Shown here one piece after another: positions 46,122 through 53,060 of a DNA stretch of 64,000 nucleotides. The position numbers and the translations under genes are program-made. The notes under the pieces were generated by a model. It did not search any database and was not told the origin of the DNA. It was given only the letters and a program-made list of their open reading frames with translations. The stretch covers positions 1-64,000 of the forward strand of contig NZ_JACBFO010000005.1 of the NCBI RefSeq assembly GCF_021401135.1, read 5' to 3'. This DNA is from Azonexus sp. R2A61 (GTDB lineage Bacteria; Pseudomonadota; Gammaproteobacteria; Burkholderiales; Rhodocyclaceae). Numbering within the stretch: position 1 is the stretch's first letter; each line of letters opens with the position of its first letter.

Positions 46122-46576
46122 GCGACAGATAATAACGAGGCTCCCTCAATCTGCCTCCGGCAGAGTGAGGGAGCACAGGGACAAAAACGGCGGAACATTC
46201 CCGACACAGCGTTCGGCCATATCCCCGCGCCGGACGACGGCGCGGCTGGCTACGCCAGTTCGGACGCATGGCCTCTAGCAAGGAGCCAACTCGGCCGGCA
46301 AGCCGGCACGCCCGACTAAATCACGCTCGGGAATAAACCCCATTCCCGACCGCTCAAGTCGGCCCCTCGTGGGGGTTGTCTTGCGGTCGCACAGGCCGTC
46401 CGAAACCGGCCCTTCGGGCCTATCAAGTGACTTTCGCGGCATAAACGGTTCCCCCCTACGGGCTACCCCCCATTTATTCCACGTTCACTTGATTTTCCTC
46501 CTTTCCCTGTGCGGTTCCGGCTTTCGCCGGACTTCGGAAAGAAAGCGCAGCGCAGCGCACTTTTCGAGGTGGTCAG
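46122..46576. other. Phage intergenic region with hairpin array
   Basis: About 455 bases with no convincing gene. At least six hairpins are visible: 46225-46245 (CCGCGCCG arm), 46294-46307, 46327-46349 (TCGGGAAT arm, perfect 8 bp), 46363-46374, 46408-46420 (GGCCC arm) and 46516-46531 (TCCGGC arm). In filamentous phages the replication origin and packaging signal lie in such a region; assigning either to a given hairpin is not possible from sequence alone. A 62-codon minus frame at 46093-46281 has no support. Confidence 0.55.
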
Positions 46577-46810
46577 ATGAAACGGTTCAAAGTGGAAGAC
46601 AGGGCGGAATTCGAGGCACGGCAGATGCCGCTGTTCGACTTCGTCACAAACCTGGCCATCAAGGCAGCGCGCGACGTGGCCCAATACATCAAGGCGAGCG
46701 TGGCACCCTGGTGGAAGGGATTCCAGAAGCGAATGGCCAGCGCAATGAAAAAACCGAATCAACTAGTCCTCGAGCTGGACAGCATCGCGCAGATGCCACT
46801 TTTCAGATAA
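46577..46810 (+). CDS. Small phage protein with clamp-binding-like motifs
   Basis: 77 residues with no recognised family. GAGGTGG precedes the ATG by 4 bases, and it faces opposite to the phage structural genes, ending 9 bases from the zot stop. QMPLF occurs twice, at 16-20 and 72-76 (next to last residue), and QLVLEL lies at 62-67. These fit the QxxLF and hexapeptide patterns by which proteins bind the DNA polymerase sliding clamp. The middle is a basic, Trp-containing amphipathic helix (APWWKGFQKRMAS). The clamp role is inference. Confidence 0.65.
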   Translation: MKRFKVEDRAEFEARQMPLFDFVTNLAIKAARDVAQYIKASVAPWWKGFQKRMASAMKKPNQLVLELDSIAQMPLFR

Positions 46811-46819
46811 AGCGAACCC

Positions 46820-47926
46820 TTACGACTCCGGGCCTATCGGCCCTTCGAACTGGCCGGCGCCGGCCAGATTGCTGCGCTCGTCCCCCATGCTGCGCACGGG
46901 TCCCCCGGTCGCTTGCATCGCGGGGACGCCCCCTGCGGGGGAAGCCTGCTCTGGCCGTTGCCAGTCGCGAAAAAAACCACCGTTCCGAACGAAGTTTCGG
47001 CAGAACTCCAGCGAGGTGTTGTAGGTCGTTTGTTGCTGGGTGTAGCACTTGCACGACGTTGTCGTCTGGATACAGCCGACCGGATAGGGCGCGTCGACGG
47101 GCTTGGTGACTTCGTCGTATCTGGGCGCGGTGTGGGCCATCTCGGGAATTCTCGGCATCATGGCGTCGATGTATTCCTTCTTTGTGAGTGGCTGACGGTC
47201 CTGTGTGCCGAAGCTGGCACCCTGGGCGCCCATCTGATCGCCGACAGGCGCACCGCTCTTGTCTGTTTTGGAGCCGGCTTCGTAGCCGGGCACCTCGCCG
47301 GACATGCGGGCACCCATGCGGACATAGAGCCAGCCGCCGCAGAACAACAGAACGCAGAGCAAGGCGACGAGATACCACACTTGCTTCGGCATCTGGACCT
47401 TGTGAGTGTGCATCTCGGCCGACTTGTAGAGGCTATAGACGTCCTTCGGGTAGTTCCATTGCGTCTTACTGCTGTCCTCGCGGCGGCGCTCGCAATCCAT
47501 GTGAACTTCGCCCCATTCGTGAATGGTGGCGCGCTGCATGCCGAAGGTGCGCTGCACGTGGCGATGCGTGCCGGCGAGGCGGCGGACGTTCTGATCAATC
47601 AGGCTGGGATGCTGCGTGATCAGGTAGATGTCGTAACCCTTGTGGCGGTGGGTTTCGAGCTGGGAGACGTGGGCGGGTGGTTCGCCACGGCCTGCGCGTG
47701 GCCGGAAGATGCGCTGGGCTTCGTCGATGACGATGATCGCGCCGTCCGGCAGGTTGTACCAATTCCGCGCTGCGTCCTCGTCGATCTGGCTCCACTCGGT
47801 GATCGCCAAGTCGGGGACGCCAGAAATGAAAACCGGGCGGTTTTCTTTCTTCGCCCGGTCCCGAATGTGCCAGAGGGTGTATAGGGTCTTGCCGTTTCCG
47901 GGAAGGCCAGTAATAAGGTAGATCAT
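46820..47926 (-). CDS. zot: Zot/pI-family phage assembly ATPase
   Basis: Inner-membrane motor for extrusion of filamentous phage. 368 residues: Walker A GLPGNGKT at 8-15, Walker B AIIVIDEAQ near 64-72, an HRHKGYDIYLITQH segment, then one membrane helix (VWYLVALLCVLLFCGGWLYV about 183-202). A periplasmic domain with paired cysteines (CIQTTTSCKC) and a Pro/Gly-rich tail follow. ATG at 47926 overlaps the preceding stop (ATGA). Confidence 0.93.
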   Translation of the reverse strand: MIYLITGLPGNGKTLYTLWHIRDRAKKENRPVFISGVPDLAITEWSQIDEDAARNWYNLPDGAIIVIDEAQRIFRPRAGRGEPPAHVSQLETHRHKGYDIYLITQHPSLIDQNVRRLAGTHRHVQRTFGMQRATIHEWGEVHMDCERRREDSSKTQWNYPKDVYSLYKSAEMHTHKVQMPKQVWYLVALLCVLLFCGGWLYVRMGARMSGEVPGYEAGSKTDKSGAPVGDQMGAQGASFGTQDRQPLTKKEYIDAMMPRIPEMAHTAPRYDEVTKPVDAPYPVGCIQTTTSCKCYTQQQTTYNTSLEFCRNFVRNGGFFRDWQRPEQASPAGGVPAMQATGGPVRSMGDERSNLAGAGQFEGPIGPES

Positions 47927-48255
47927 TTTTTCAGGGCCTCGATGGAGACTTTCGCGGTCTTGATGGCGGCAACGGCGGCATAACCGGACAGCACGATGTT
48001 GATAGCGTCCCAGACGCCAGCCGCGCCAAGGATCGACAGACCGTCAACGACGGTATTACCAATCGGGATGTTGCCGCCGACCATAGCCGACTGGATGGCC
48101 CCAACGATCTGGTCAAGGAAGACATCGATCCCCTTGTAGACGACAGCGGTCAGGCCGAGCGTGGCGAGGATGACGGGGAGACGGGTGGCGAAAAACAGCG
48201 TCAGACTGGAAATAATCATCCCGCCGAGGCTGGTGGCAATGAGCGGTAAGGCCAT
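47923..48255 (-). CDS. pVI-like minor coat protein (DUF2523-type)
   Basis: 110 residues with three hydrophobic segments (LIATSLGGMIISSLTLFFATRLPVILATLG, GAIQSAMVGGNIP, AINIVLSGYAAVAAI). Proteins like this sit between the adsorption protein and Zot in many inoviruses and are taken as pVI equivalents. GGGAG lies 8 bases before the ATG at 48255, inside the end of the upstream gene (TGATG overlap). Confidence 0.82.
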   Translation of the reverse strand: MALPLIATSLGGMIISSLTLFFATRLPVILATLGLTAVVYKGIDVFLDQIVGAIQSAMVGGNIPIGNTVVDGLSILGAAGVWDAINIVLSGYAAVAAIKTAKVSIEALKK

Positions 48256-49796
48256 CAGAATGCTCCCATGACGATGCGGGCAACGAACAGCCAAGCCATG
48301 ATCTTCAGGACAATGGCGATCAAGCCGGCGTATGCACAGATGATGCTGGACCCGATGTCTATGGTCTTACCGAACACCGGGACGCTGAGGTTCTGCGGAC
48401 AGGACGAACCACCGGAGATGTAGCTGCGAAGCTGGAAGGGGTTGTCGCCGTTTTCTTTCACCAAGCTGGTGCCGTTGCCGGACTTGAAGGCAGCATCGGC
48501 GGATGCGTAGTCGGCTGAGAAGTCGTTTTCGCGCTCGGCCCATTCCATCTGACAGCGCTGTTTCCACGCGGTCTTCGCGATGTTGCACTGAATCTCATCG
48601 CCTGAGCAGGTCGGTTCGGCGTTGCAGTCGGCCGCGCCGGTGAGTTTCTTTTTTCGCTCGATACAGACGCTCTCCCAAGACGCCCGAGCAACCGCGCAAT
48701 CCACAGCGTCGCCGTCGCAGGTGAAGCCGTCACATTCACCGCTGGCGGCAGAGACCTTGCAGACCTTCAGTTCGGGGTGCTTGTCGCAAAAATCGCTGTT
48801 CTCGTCGTCGCCCTTGCCGTCCTTCCCCCCGGACCCTTGCGAACTGCTCTCGCTGGTGCTGGTGCCGGGCTGGCCGGCTTGTGTGCCGCCATTCGGGCCG
48901 GCGCTGGTGGTGGTCGTACTGCTGGTATCCGTGGCGCCGGTCTTGGGGTCGGTGGTCTTGGTCGTCTCCGTGTTCTTTGTGGAGCCGTCCGGGTAAGTCT
49001 CGGACTTCTGTTCTTTCTTGACAGTGGGTTTGCTGCTGTCCGGCGTGCCTTCGGGCACACAGGCGACTTTGCCGCTGCTCGACGTCAGTACGCCTTCGGA
49101 CGGCTTACAGGGCGGCTTCGGGGACTCGGGAGCGATTGATGCGGGATTGACGCCGCCGGGCGTGCATTCCCCCTGTTTTTCGCCGACGTAGTTCCAAGAT
49201 CCTTTACCGTAAATCTTGCCGTTGGTGCGGTCGATACCCGCCGGCCACGTGCCAGAGAACGAGACCCAACAGCCATTCGTGGCGCATCCACGAATACCGC
49301 CTCTACCATCGGCGCCGAGGTCATAGTAGGAATCGGGGTGTGACTGTCCGGACGGGCAGGGCCGTTCGGTGTTCCGCTCGCACATGTTATTCGTGGTGTT
49401 GAGCGTGTAAGTGGCATCAGGACAATATTTTTCGGTGCGAAGACACTGCTGGCCATAAGCCGTAAAGCCAGTCGCGCAGCCTGACGTAAGATAAACGGTG
49501 AAAGTGAGACCGCGGGACGGCTGTGAGCATGTACCGGCAGCGACACGGCGCGAGACGGTCCCTTTTTGCGGTTCGGAATAATCGCATGTAGTGGGATAGC
49601 CTTGGCCAGCGATAAAACCGGAGATGCCCTGATCATAGCGGGAAGAAAAGCCCCAGTCGTGCTGGAAGCTCATCCAAACCTCTAAGTCCGGTACTTCACG
49701 GGTTAGAGCGGGGACCGATTGGCTATCAGCGCGCGCGTGATAACTACCGATCAGACCGATATAAAGCAGCAGGGCATAGAGAACGACGCGAATCAT
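48255..49796 (-). CDS. pIII-like adsorption/minor coat protein
   Basis: 513 residues. Signal peptide MIRVVLYALLLYIGLIGSYHARA, a Cys-rich N-terminal domain (about 60-230), then a long Thr/Ser/Gly/Lys linker (about 255-345, rich in TETTKTTDPKTGATDTSSTT-type sequence). A second Cys-rich domain follows (CDGFTCDGDAVDCAVA, CNAEPTCSGDEIQC), ending in a C-terminal membrane anchor (LIAIVLKIMAWLFVARIVMGAF). This layout matches the attachment protein of filamentous phages, which decides host receptor choice. ATG at 49796; a longer frame begins at 49841. Confidence 0.88.
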   Translation of the reverse strand: MIRVVLYALLLYIGLIGSYHARADSQSVPALTREVPDLEVWMSFQHDWGFSSRYDQGISGFIAGQGYPTTCDYSEPQKGTVSRRVAAGTCSQPSRGLTFTVYLTSGCATGFTAYGQQCLRTEKYCPDATYTLNTTNNMCERNTERPCPSGQSHPDSYYDLGADGRGGIRGCATNGCWVSFSGTWPAGIDRTNGKIYGKGSWNYVGEKQGECTPGGVNPASIAPESPKPPCKPSEGVLTSSSGKVACVPEGTPDSSKPTVKKEQKSETYPDGSTKNTETTKTTDPKTGATDTSSTTTTSAGPNGGTQAGQPGTSTSESSSQGSGGKDGKGDDENSDFCDKHPELKVCKVSAASGECDGFTCDGDAVDCAVARASWESVCIERKKKLTGAADCNAEPTCSGDEIQCNIAKTAWKQRCQMEWAERENDFSADYASADAAFKSGNGTSLVKENGDNPFQLRSYISGGSSCPQNLSVPVFGKTIDIGSSIICAYAGLIAIVLKIMAWLFVARIVMGAF

Positions 49797-49861
49797 GATG
49801 CGATGATCCAGCACGTGCCGAGGATGGCGACCAGTATCCAAAAACCGTCGAGAGCTTCCAT
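49793..49861 (-). CDS. Possible 22-residue membrane peptide
   Basis: Short frame with a hydrophobic core (FWILVAILGTCWIIA) between the hairpin after the coat gene and the pIII-like gene, whose ATG overlaps its stop. Position and size recall the tiny pVII/pIX tip proteins. No good ribosome site precedes the ATG at 49861, so it is tentative. Confidence 0.35.
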   Translation of the reverse strand: MEALDGFWILVAILGTCWIIAS

Positions 49862-49871
49862 GATGACGAGC

Positions 49872-49926
49872 GGGCTATCCCCCTCGCGTCCCTTCGGTGA
49901 CGCTCGGGATGCGAGGGGGATAGCCC
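49872..49926 (-). terminator. Large hairpin downstream of the major coat gene
   Basis: GGGCTATCCCCCTCGC (49872-49887) pairs perfectly over 16 bp with GCGAGGGGGATAGCCC (49911-49926). It lies directly after the coat gene stop on the coding (minus) strand, where Ff phages have their central terminator. No T run is visible. Confidence 0.7.
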
Positions 49927-49933
49927 TGTCCGC

Positions 49934-50053
49934 TTAGTTCTTGCGACGGACGAGCGCGATCACGCCCAGGGTGATACCAATGACGGCCATGGCAACACCG
50001 GCCGAGGTGGCGTCGGCCAGGAAGCCTTCGATGGTGGAGGTAAGTTGAGCCAT
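49934..50053 (-). CDS. Major coat protein (pVIII-like), 39 residues
   Basis: The frame reads MAQLTSTIEGFLADATSAGV, then a hydrophobic helix AMAVIGITLGVIALV, and ends RRKN. Acidic/amphipathic N-terminus, membrane helix and basic C-terminus are the pVIII pattern. AAGGAG lies 9 bases before the ATG. No separate signal peptide is seen, so it would be used without processing. It is followed by a large hairpin, fitting high coat expression. Confidence 0.8.
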   Translation of the reverse strand: MAQLTSTIEGFLADATSAGVAMAVIGITLGVIALVRRKN

Positions 50054-50076
50054 TTTTGAAACTCCTTGAAAGGTGG

Positions 50077-50295
50077 TTAATTACGCCGCCATACGGTTTT
50101 AATGACAGCGACAGTGACCCACAGCACGCCTATGGAAACGCCAAGCTGTGAAGCATCTGCACGGGACATCAGGAACGGGTTCGCAGTAACTTCCGTCCCT
50201 GATTGAATAACGAGGGCGCAGCCGGCGACAGTCGCGGGCTGGGGAACCATGGGAAAAACGGCCCCGGTGGCTGGATCGATGAAAGCGCAGATCAC
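50077..50295 (-). CDS. Small phage membrane protein
   Basis: 72 residues, starting with GTG at 50295 that overlaps the previous stop (GTGA). The N-terminal half is mixed (IDPATGAVFPMVPQP), and the C-terminal half has a membrane helix (LGVSIGVLWVTVAVIKTVW) with a basic end RRN. It lies just upstream of the coat gene, where inoviruses carry small tip proteins. Function not known. Confidence 0.65.
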   Translation of the reverse strand: MICAFIDPATGAVFPMVPQPATVAGCALVIQSGTEVTANPFLMSRADASQLGVSIGVLWVTVAVIKTVWRRN

Positions 50296-50519
50296 CGGGA
50301 AGCGTCCTTACAGCCGAGTGAAAACCCGATGACGCGGCCGTGATCCCAGATCGGGCAGGCGTCCGTCGACGGCTTTTGCTTGCGCCAATCGGCCGACTGG
50401 ACGGAACCGGGCAGGCCGTAGGAGTGCAGCACCGGGACTTCCTTGGTTACAGTCTCCGGGGTGACGCGCTCCCAGGTGGGGAAAACGATGGCGACGAAGG
50501 CGGCGGCGGCGAAGGGCAT
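50292..50519 (-). CDS. Small phage protein with N-terminal hydrophobic segment
   Basis: 75 residues; MPFAAAAFVAIVFPTW could be a short signal or anchor, followed by a soluble part with two cysteines (DACPIW, LGCKD). The ATG at 50519 overlaps the stop of the replication gene (TGATG). No family recognised. Confidence 0.6.
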   Translation of the reverse strand: MPFAAAAFVAIVFPTWERVTPETVTKEVPVLHSYGLPGSVQSADWRKQKPSTDACPIWDHGRVIGFSLGCKDASR

Positions 50520-51751
50520 CAGGCGGCCTTCCTAAGATCATCCCAGCCAGACACCGGCTGCGCCAGGACAATACGGATCGGCTTGAACTGGACGACATTC
50601 CCGGCGCACAGGTCGGCGTCGGAATAGCCAGCGGCAAGCAGGTGCATTTTGTGCAGCAGGAAAGTGCGCTTTGCCATGCTAGCTTTGACTTCATCTAGGC
50701 CACTATCCTTGATGGCCTTGTACGTCCCATAGGCCGCACGGGCGCGGCCCTCTGAAATTCCATTCGCGGCTGCTATGAGCGCGATCGCTTCAACTCGTCC
50801 CATGTTTCTCACCTCTACACCATCAACGAGCGGGCCGAAAAAAGCCCGGTGGAGGCCCGCAAGTTCCGACCGGGTGAAGTTGTGCCATGGACGCCCGGCA
50901 AAAGCCGGGTGGCGCTTGGAATTCTTGATTTCGCGGAAGAAGCGCGAACCGACGCGCAATTCCAGCCGCAAGAGGCGATCCGCGAGCGCGAGGCGCTCCG
51001 GGTCAAGGTCGATCTGTTCCTTCTCTGCCAGATAACGAAGGTGCGGCCCCTTGTGGTACGCCTTGCCGGCGAAGCGGTCGGAGGTCGGCGACCACAGCAC
51101 CGTGTCGCCGCCATTCTTGGCACTGGTGGCCTTGCGGCGGGCGTTGTCGGTCTGCAACAGGGTGCGGAGCGCCGTCTTGACCATCGCGGCATCGGGCAGG
51201 GCGTAGTTCCCGGTCACATCGAGGCGGCAGCACTCCCAATCCTCAAGATGCGGCAGCCAGCAGGCGAAGCAGCGGCGGGCGTGGCTGATGATGGCATCCG
51301 CGCCGGCTCGGATATCGAGCGAACCGAAGACGTTGCAATCCTGTGTCAGCGAGGCGGGCGAAGCGCCGAGGTAGAAAAAGCACTCCGCGCCGACATAGGT
51401 CACGGTCATGTACAGACCGGGGGCATCGGAGCGCAGCGCGTCGAAGTTCAGGCGCTTGGACTCCCAGCGCAGTTCTAGGGGGTTGCCTTGGCCGTCGAGG
51501 ACAAAGGCACAGACGGAATCGAGGTTGGCGAAAAGCCGTTCCTGCAAGAGCGGGGGCAGTTCATTAACCGAAATCCGTAGGGTGATCCAGTCGAGCAGCA
51601 GACCCTCGGGAGCATCAAAAGTGCACCCTGGTGCACTTTGGCCGGGTATTACAAAGGAACCCGGACCCGATTGGGTGCCCCCCACGACCTCGAAAGGCAC
51701 GACGCCCGACAGCGGGGCCGACGTGTTGAGGGGCAGGGGGCAAAGCGTCAT
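50519..51751 (-). CDS. Phage replication initiation protein (gpII-like)
   Basis: 410 residues. The best match I can recognise is the phage/plasmid replication protein family (gpII/RstA type) that nicks the double-stranded form to start rolling-circle replication. Family-like segments are LLLDWITLRISVNELP near 50 and ECCRLDVTGNYALPDAAMV near 170. The active-site Tyr cannot be assigned with certainty. The ATG at 51751 overlaps the stop of the 52-residue gene (ATGA), which favours it over a TTG at 51784. Confidence 0.75.
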   Translation of the reverse strand: MTLCPLPLNTSAPLSGVVPFEVVGGTQSGPGSFVIPGQSAPGCTFDAPEGLLLDWITLRISVNELPPLLQERLFANLDSVCAFVLDGQGNPLELRWESKRLNFDALRSDAPGLYMTVTYVGAECFFYLGASPASLTQDCNVFGSLDIRAGADAIISHARRCFACWLPHLEDWECCRLDVTGNYALPDAAMVKTALRTLLQTDNARRKATSAKNGGDTVLWSPTSDRFAGKAYHKGPHLRYLAEKEQIDLDPERLALADRLLRLELRVGSRFFREIKNSKRHPAFAGRPWHNFTRSELAGLHRAFFGPLVDGVEVRNMGRVEAIALIAAANGISEGRARAAYGTYKAIKDSGLDEVKASMAKRTFLLHKMHLLAAGYSDADLCAGNVVQFKPIRIVLAQPVSGWDDLRKAA

Positions 51752-51906
51752 TTCTGGAACGCCTTGAGATAACGATTGACCCAAGCGGTAACAATCTCCA
51801 ACTCAGCGCGTGCCTTTTCGTCATCGACATACGCCGCCGTTTCCGCTTGATCTTTCAACCAGCGCAGAAACGTTTTGAAGAAGGCGGGCTTGCCGGTGAG
51901 AAACAT
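51748..51906 (-). CDS. Small phage protein of 52 residues
   Basis: A charged helical protein (FFKTFLRWLKDQAETAAYVD, ARAELEIVTAWVNRYLKAF) coupled on both sides: its ATG at 51906 overlaps the ssDNA-binding protein stop (TGATG) and its stop overlaps the replication gene ATG. Function unknown. Confidence 0.6.
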   Translation of the reverse strand: MFLTGKPAFFKTFLRWLKDQAETAAYVDDEKARAELEIVTAWVNRYLKAFQK

Positions 51907-52202
51907 CACGCAGCCTTGGCGATCTGAGCAGCAGAACGCAGCCGGGCGCGGATCGCGACTTGCCCGAAACGGTCGATGTAGATCGAAGCCGGGTCGAGGA
52001 TGTATTGCCCGAGCGGATACGGTTCCGCCTGATCGTCGTCCAGCGTCAGCTTGAACTTTTGCGGGTGGGTGTAGGGCTTTCCGTCCTTGCCGTAGGCGTA
52101 AATCCAAGCCTCTTGTTCGCGGATCGAATACGGCTTGCCGGTTTTGGCGCTGGTGCCGTTCTTGACGTCGACCACAGTGGTCTCGACAGTTACTTTCAAC
52201 AT
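51906..52202 (-). CDS. Phage ssDNA-binding protein (gpV-like)
   Basis: 98 residues with an OB-like beta-rich pattern: VTVETTVVDVKNGTSAKTGKPYSIREQEAW at the start and YILDPASIYIDRFGQVAIRARL at the end. This matches helix-destabilising proteins of filamentous phages, which coat the viral strand before packaging. AGGAGA lies 7 bases before the ATG. First clear gene of the leftward operon. Confidence 0.85.
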   Translation of the reverse strand: MLKVTVETTVVDVKNGTSAKTGKPYSIREQEAWIYAYGKDGKPYTHPQKFKLTLDDDQAEPYPLGQYILDPASIYIDRFGQVAIRARLRSAAQIAKAA

Positions 52203-52219
52203 CGTTACTTCTCCTCTGG

Positions 52220-52339
52220 TTAAAAAGCCGCCGGAATAGCGGCGAGGGCGCCAGTGACCGCATGGACGACAACAAAGGCGCCCAGGCTGAAACCAGCAAC
52301 AAAGGTGAAAACGGGATCAGTCAGAACCGCAATTAAGGC
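52220..52339 (-). CDS. Uncertain short hydrophobic frame
   Basis: An open frame ends at 52220 with a strongly hydrophobic stretch (VFTFVAGFSLGAFVVVHAV, then TGALAAIPAAF) like small inovirus membrane proteins. There is no ATG, GTG or TTG close to the hydrophobic part in this frame, so a start would have to be ATT or CTG. Position, directly before the ssDNA-binding gene, is the main reason to keep it. Confidence 0.25.
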   Translation of the reverse strand, partial: ALIAVLTDPVFTFVAGFSLGAFVVVHAVTGALAAIPAAF

Positions 52340-52375
52340 GCTGAGATATGATTCCGGGATTTGACAGGGGGATTT

Positions 52376-52597
52376 ATGGGCGCACTTCAACCCATCATCG
52401 AGATGCTCAAGACCATCGGCGCGGGATTCATCGCGATTGGCTTGGTGTACTTCGTCGGCATGCTGGTGGTATCGGCGCGATTCAGCGACCGGAAAACGGC
52501 CAGATTCTGGAAAGAGGCTCTGCGCATCGTCGCCGTGCTGGCGATGCTGCTTTGGGTCTGGCTGGTTGTGACTCGCGGGCATCCGGTTTCCTCCTGA
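52376..52597 (+). CDS. Phage membrane protein next to the repressor
   Basis: 73 residues with two hydrophobic helices (IGAGFIAIGLVYFVGMLVV and IVAVLAMLLWVWLVV) separated by a basic loop (RFSDRKTARFWKEALR). CAGGGGG lies 5 bases before the ATG at 52376. It reads rightward, diverging from the ssDNA-binding gene and preceding the repressor. A role in superinfection exclusion or immunity is possible but not shown. Confidence 0.6.
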   Translation: MGALQPIIEMLKTIGAGFIAIGLVYFVGMLVVSARFSDRKTARFWKEALRIVAVLAMLLWVWLVVTRGHPVSS

Positions 52598-52612
52598 TCC
52601 ATCCCTGGGTGA

Positions 52613-52681
52613 GTCCTCATGTGAAGACAGGGCGGATTTAAGTCCTCGGATGTGGACGTTGTCAAGACCTCAAGTGAGGAC
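52613..52681. promoter_or_regulatory. Three operator-like palindromes before the repressor
   Basis: GTCCTCATGTGAAGAC (52613-52628), GTCCTCGGATGTGGAC (52642-52657) and GACCTCAAGTGAGGAC (52666-52681) are related imperfect palindromes of the form GTCCTCA-NN-TGAGGAC. They end 31 bases before the repressor ATG, as expected for autoregulation. Confidence 0.65.
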
Positions 52682-52712
52682 TATCGTGCACCAACCCAGA
52701 CCGGAGAAAACT

Positions 52713-53060
52713 ATGAAAATTTCAGAACTGTTAGACGATACAAAAAATGCTCTAGGCATTGAGACGGACGGCGAACTGGCCCGAAACCTAGGCGTATCAA
52801 AGCAAGCAATCAGCAGCTACTACAACAACCAAAGAGCGCCGGACGACTTCGCTTGTCTGAAAATCGCGCAGGCAACGGGAAAATCCCTGGATACGGTCAT
52901 TGCAATAGTTCGGGCTGCAGCGGAGAAAGACGAAAGTCGCAGAAAAGCGTGGTCTGACTATATGAAAAGCCTAGGTGGGATGGCCGCGTCATTCGCTGTT
53001 GTTTTTATGTTTTCCCCGGTACTTAACAAAACAATTCAGCTTGCATTGCTAAGTGCATGA
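52713..53060 (+). CDS. Phage repressor-like HTH protein with hydrophobic C-terminus
   Basis: 115 residues in the integrated state. The helix-turn-helix TDGELARNLGVSKQAISSYY (about 19-38) is Cro/CI-like. A linker follows, then a hydrophobic end (GGMAASFAVVFMFSPV) that could touch the membrane. GGAG lies 6 bases before the ATG at 52713. The last 22 bases of coding sequence up to the second base of the TGA are the att core; the final A of the stop is chromosomal. The coding region is more AT-rich than the host. Confidence 0.85.
   Translation: MKISELLDDTKNALGIETDGELARNLGVSKQAISSYYNNQRAPDDFACLKIAQATGKSLDTVIAIVRAAAEKDESRRKAWSDYMKSLGGMAASFAVVFMFSPVLNKTIQLALLSA
53038..53059. other. Right attachment site (attR core)
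   Basis: Exact 22-bp copy of 45220-45241. It encodes the last residues of the repressor (Leu-Ala-Leu-Leu-Ser-Ala) and two bases of its stop codon. Confidence 0.9.

Larger units (their letters stand above)
45220..53059. mobile_element. Filamentous (Inoviridae-type) prophage, about 7.8 kb
   Basis: Bounded by a 22-bp direct repeat, with tyrosine integrase at the left and repressor at the right. Genes between follow filamentous phage logic on the minus strand: ssDNA-binding protein, replication initiator, small membrane proteins, major coat, a strong hairpin, adsorption-like protein, pVI-like protein, Zot/pI. Most neighbours are coupled by ATGA or TGATG overlaps. Size and content suggest a complete, possibly active element. 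It splits the conserved asd-fimV neighbourhood. Confidence 0.93.

Noticed and set aside
46093..46281. 62-codon minus frame upstream of int
   Set aside because: No ribosome site, overlaps int, composition of non-coding GC-rich DNA.
46201..46531. CRISPR-like array
   Set aside because: The palindromes differ from each other and have no regular repeat-spacer spacing.
46369..47109. Plus-strand frame of 246 codons overlapping the phage intergenic region and zot
   Set aside because: No ribosome site, Arg-rich composition and overlap with the clear 77-residue gene and zot.
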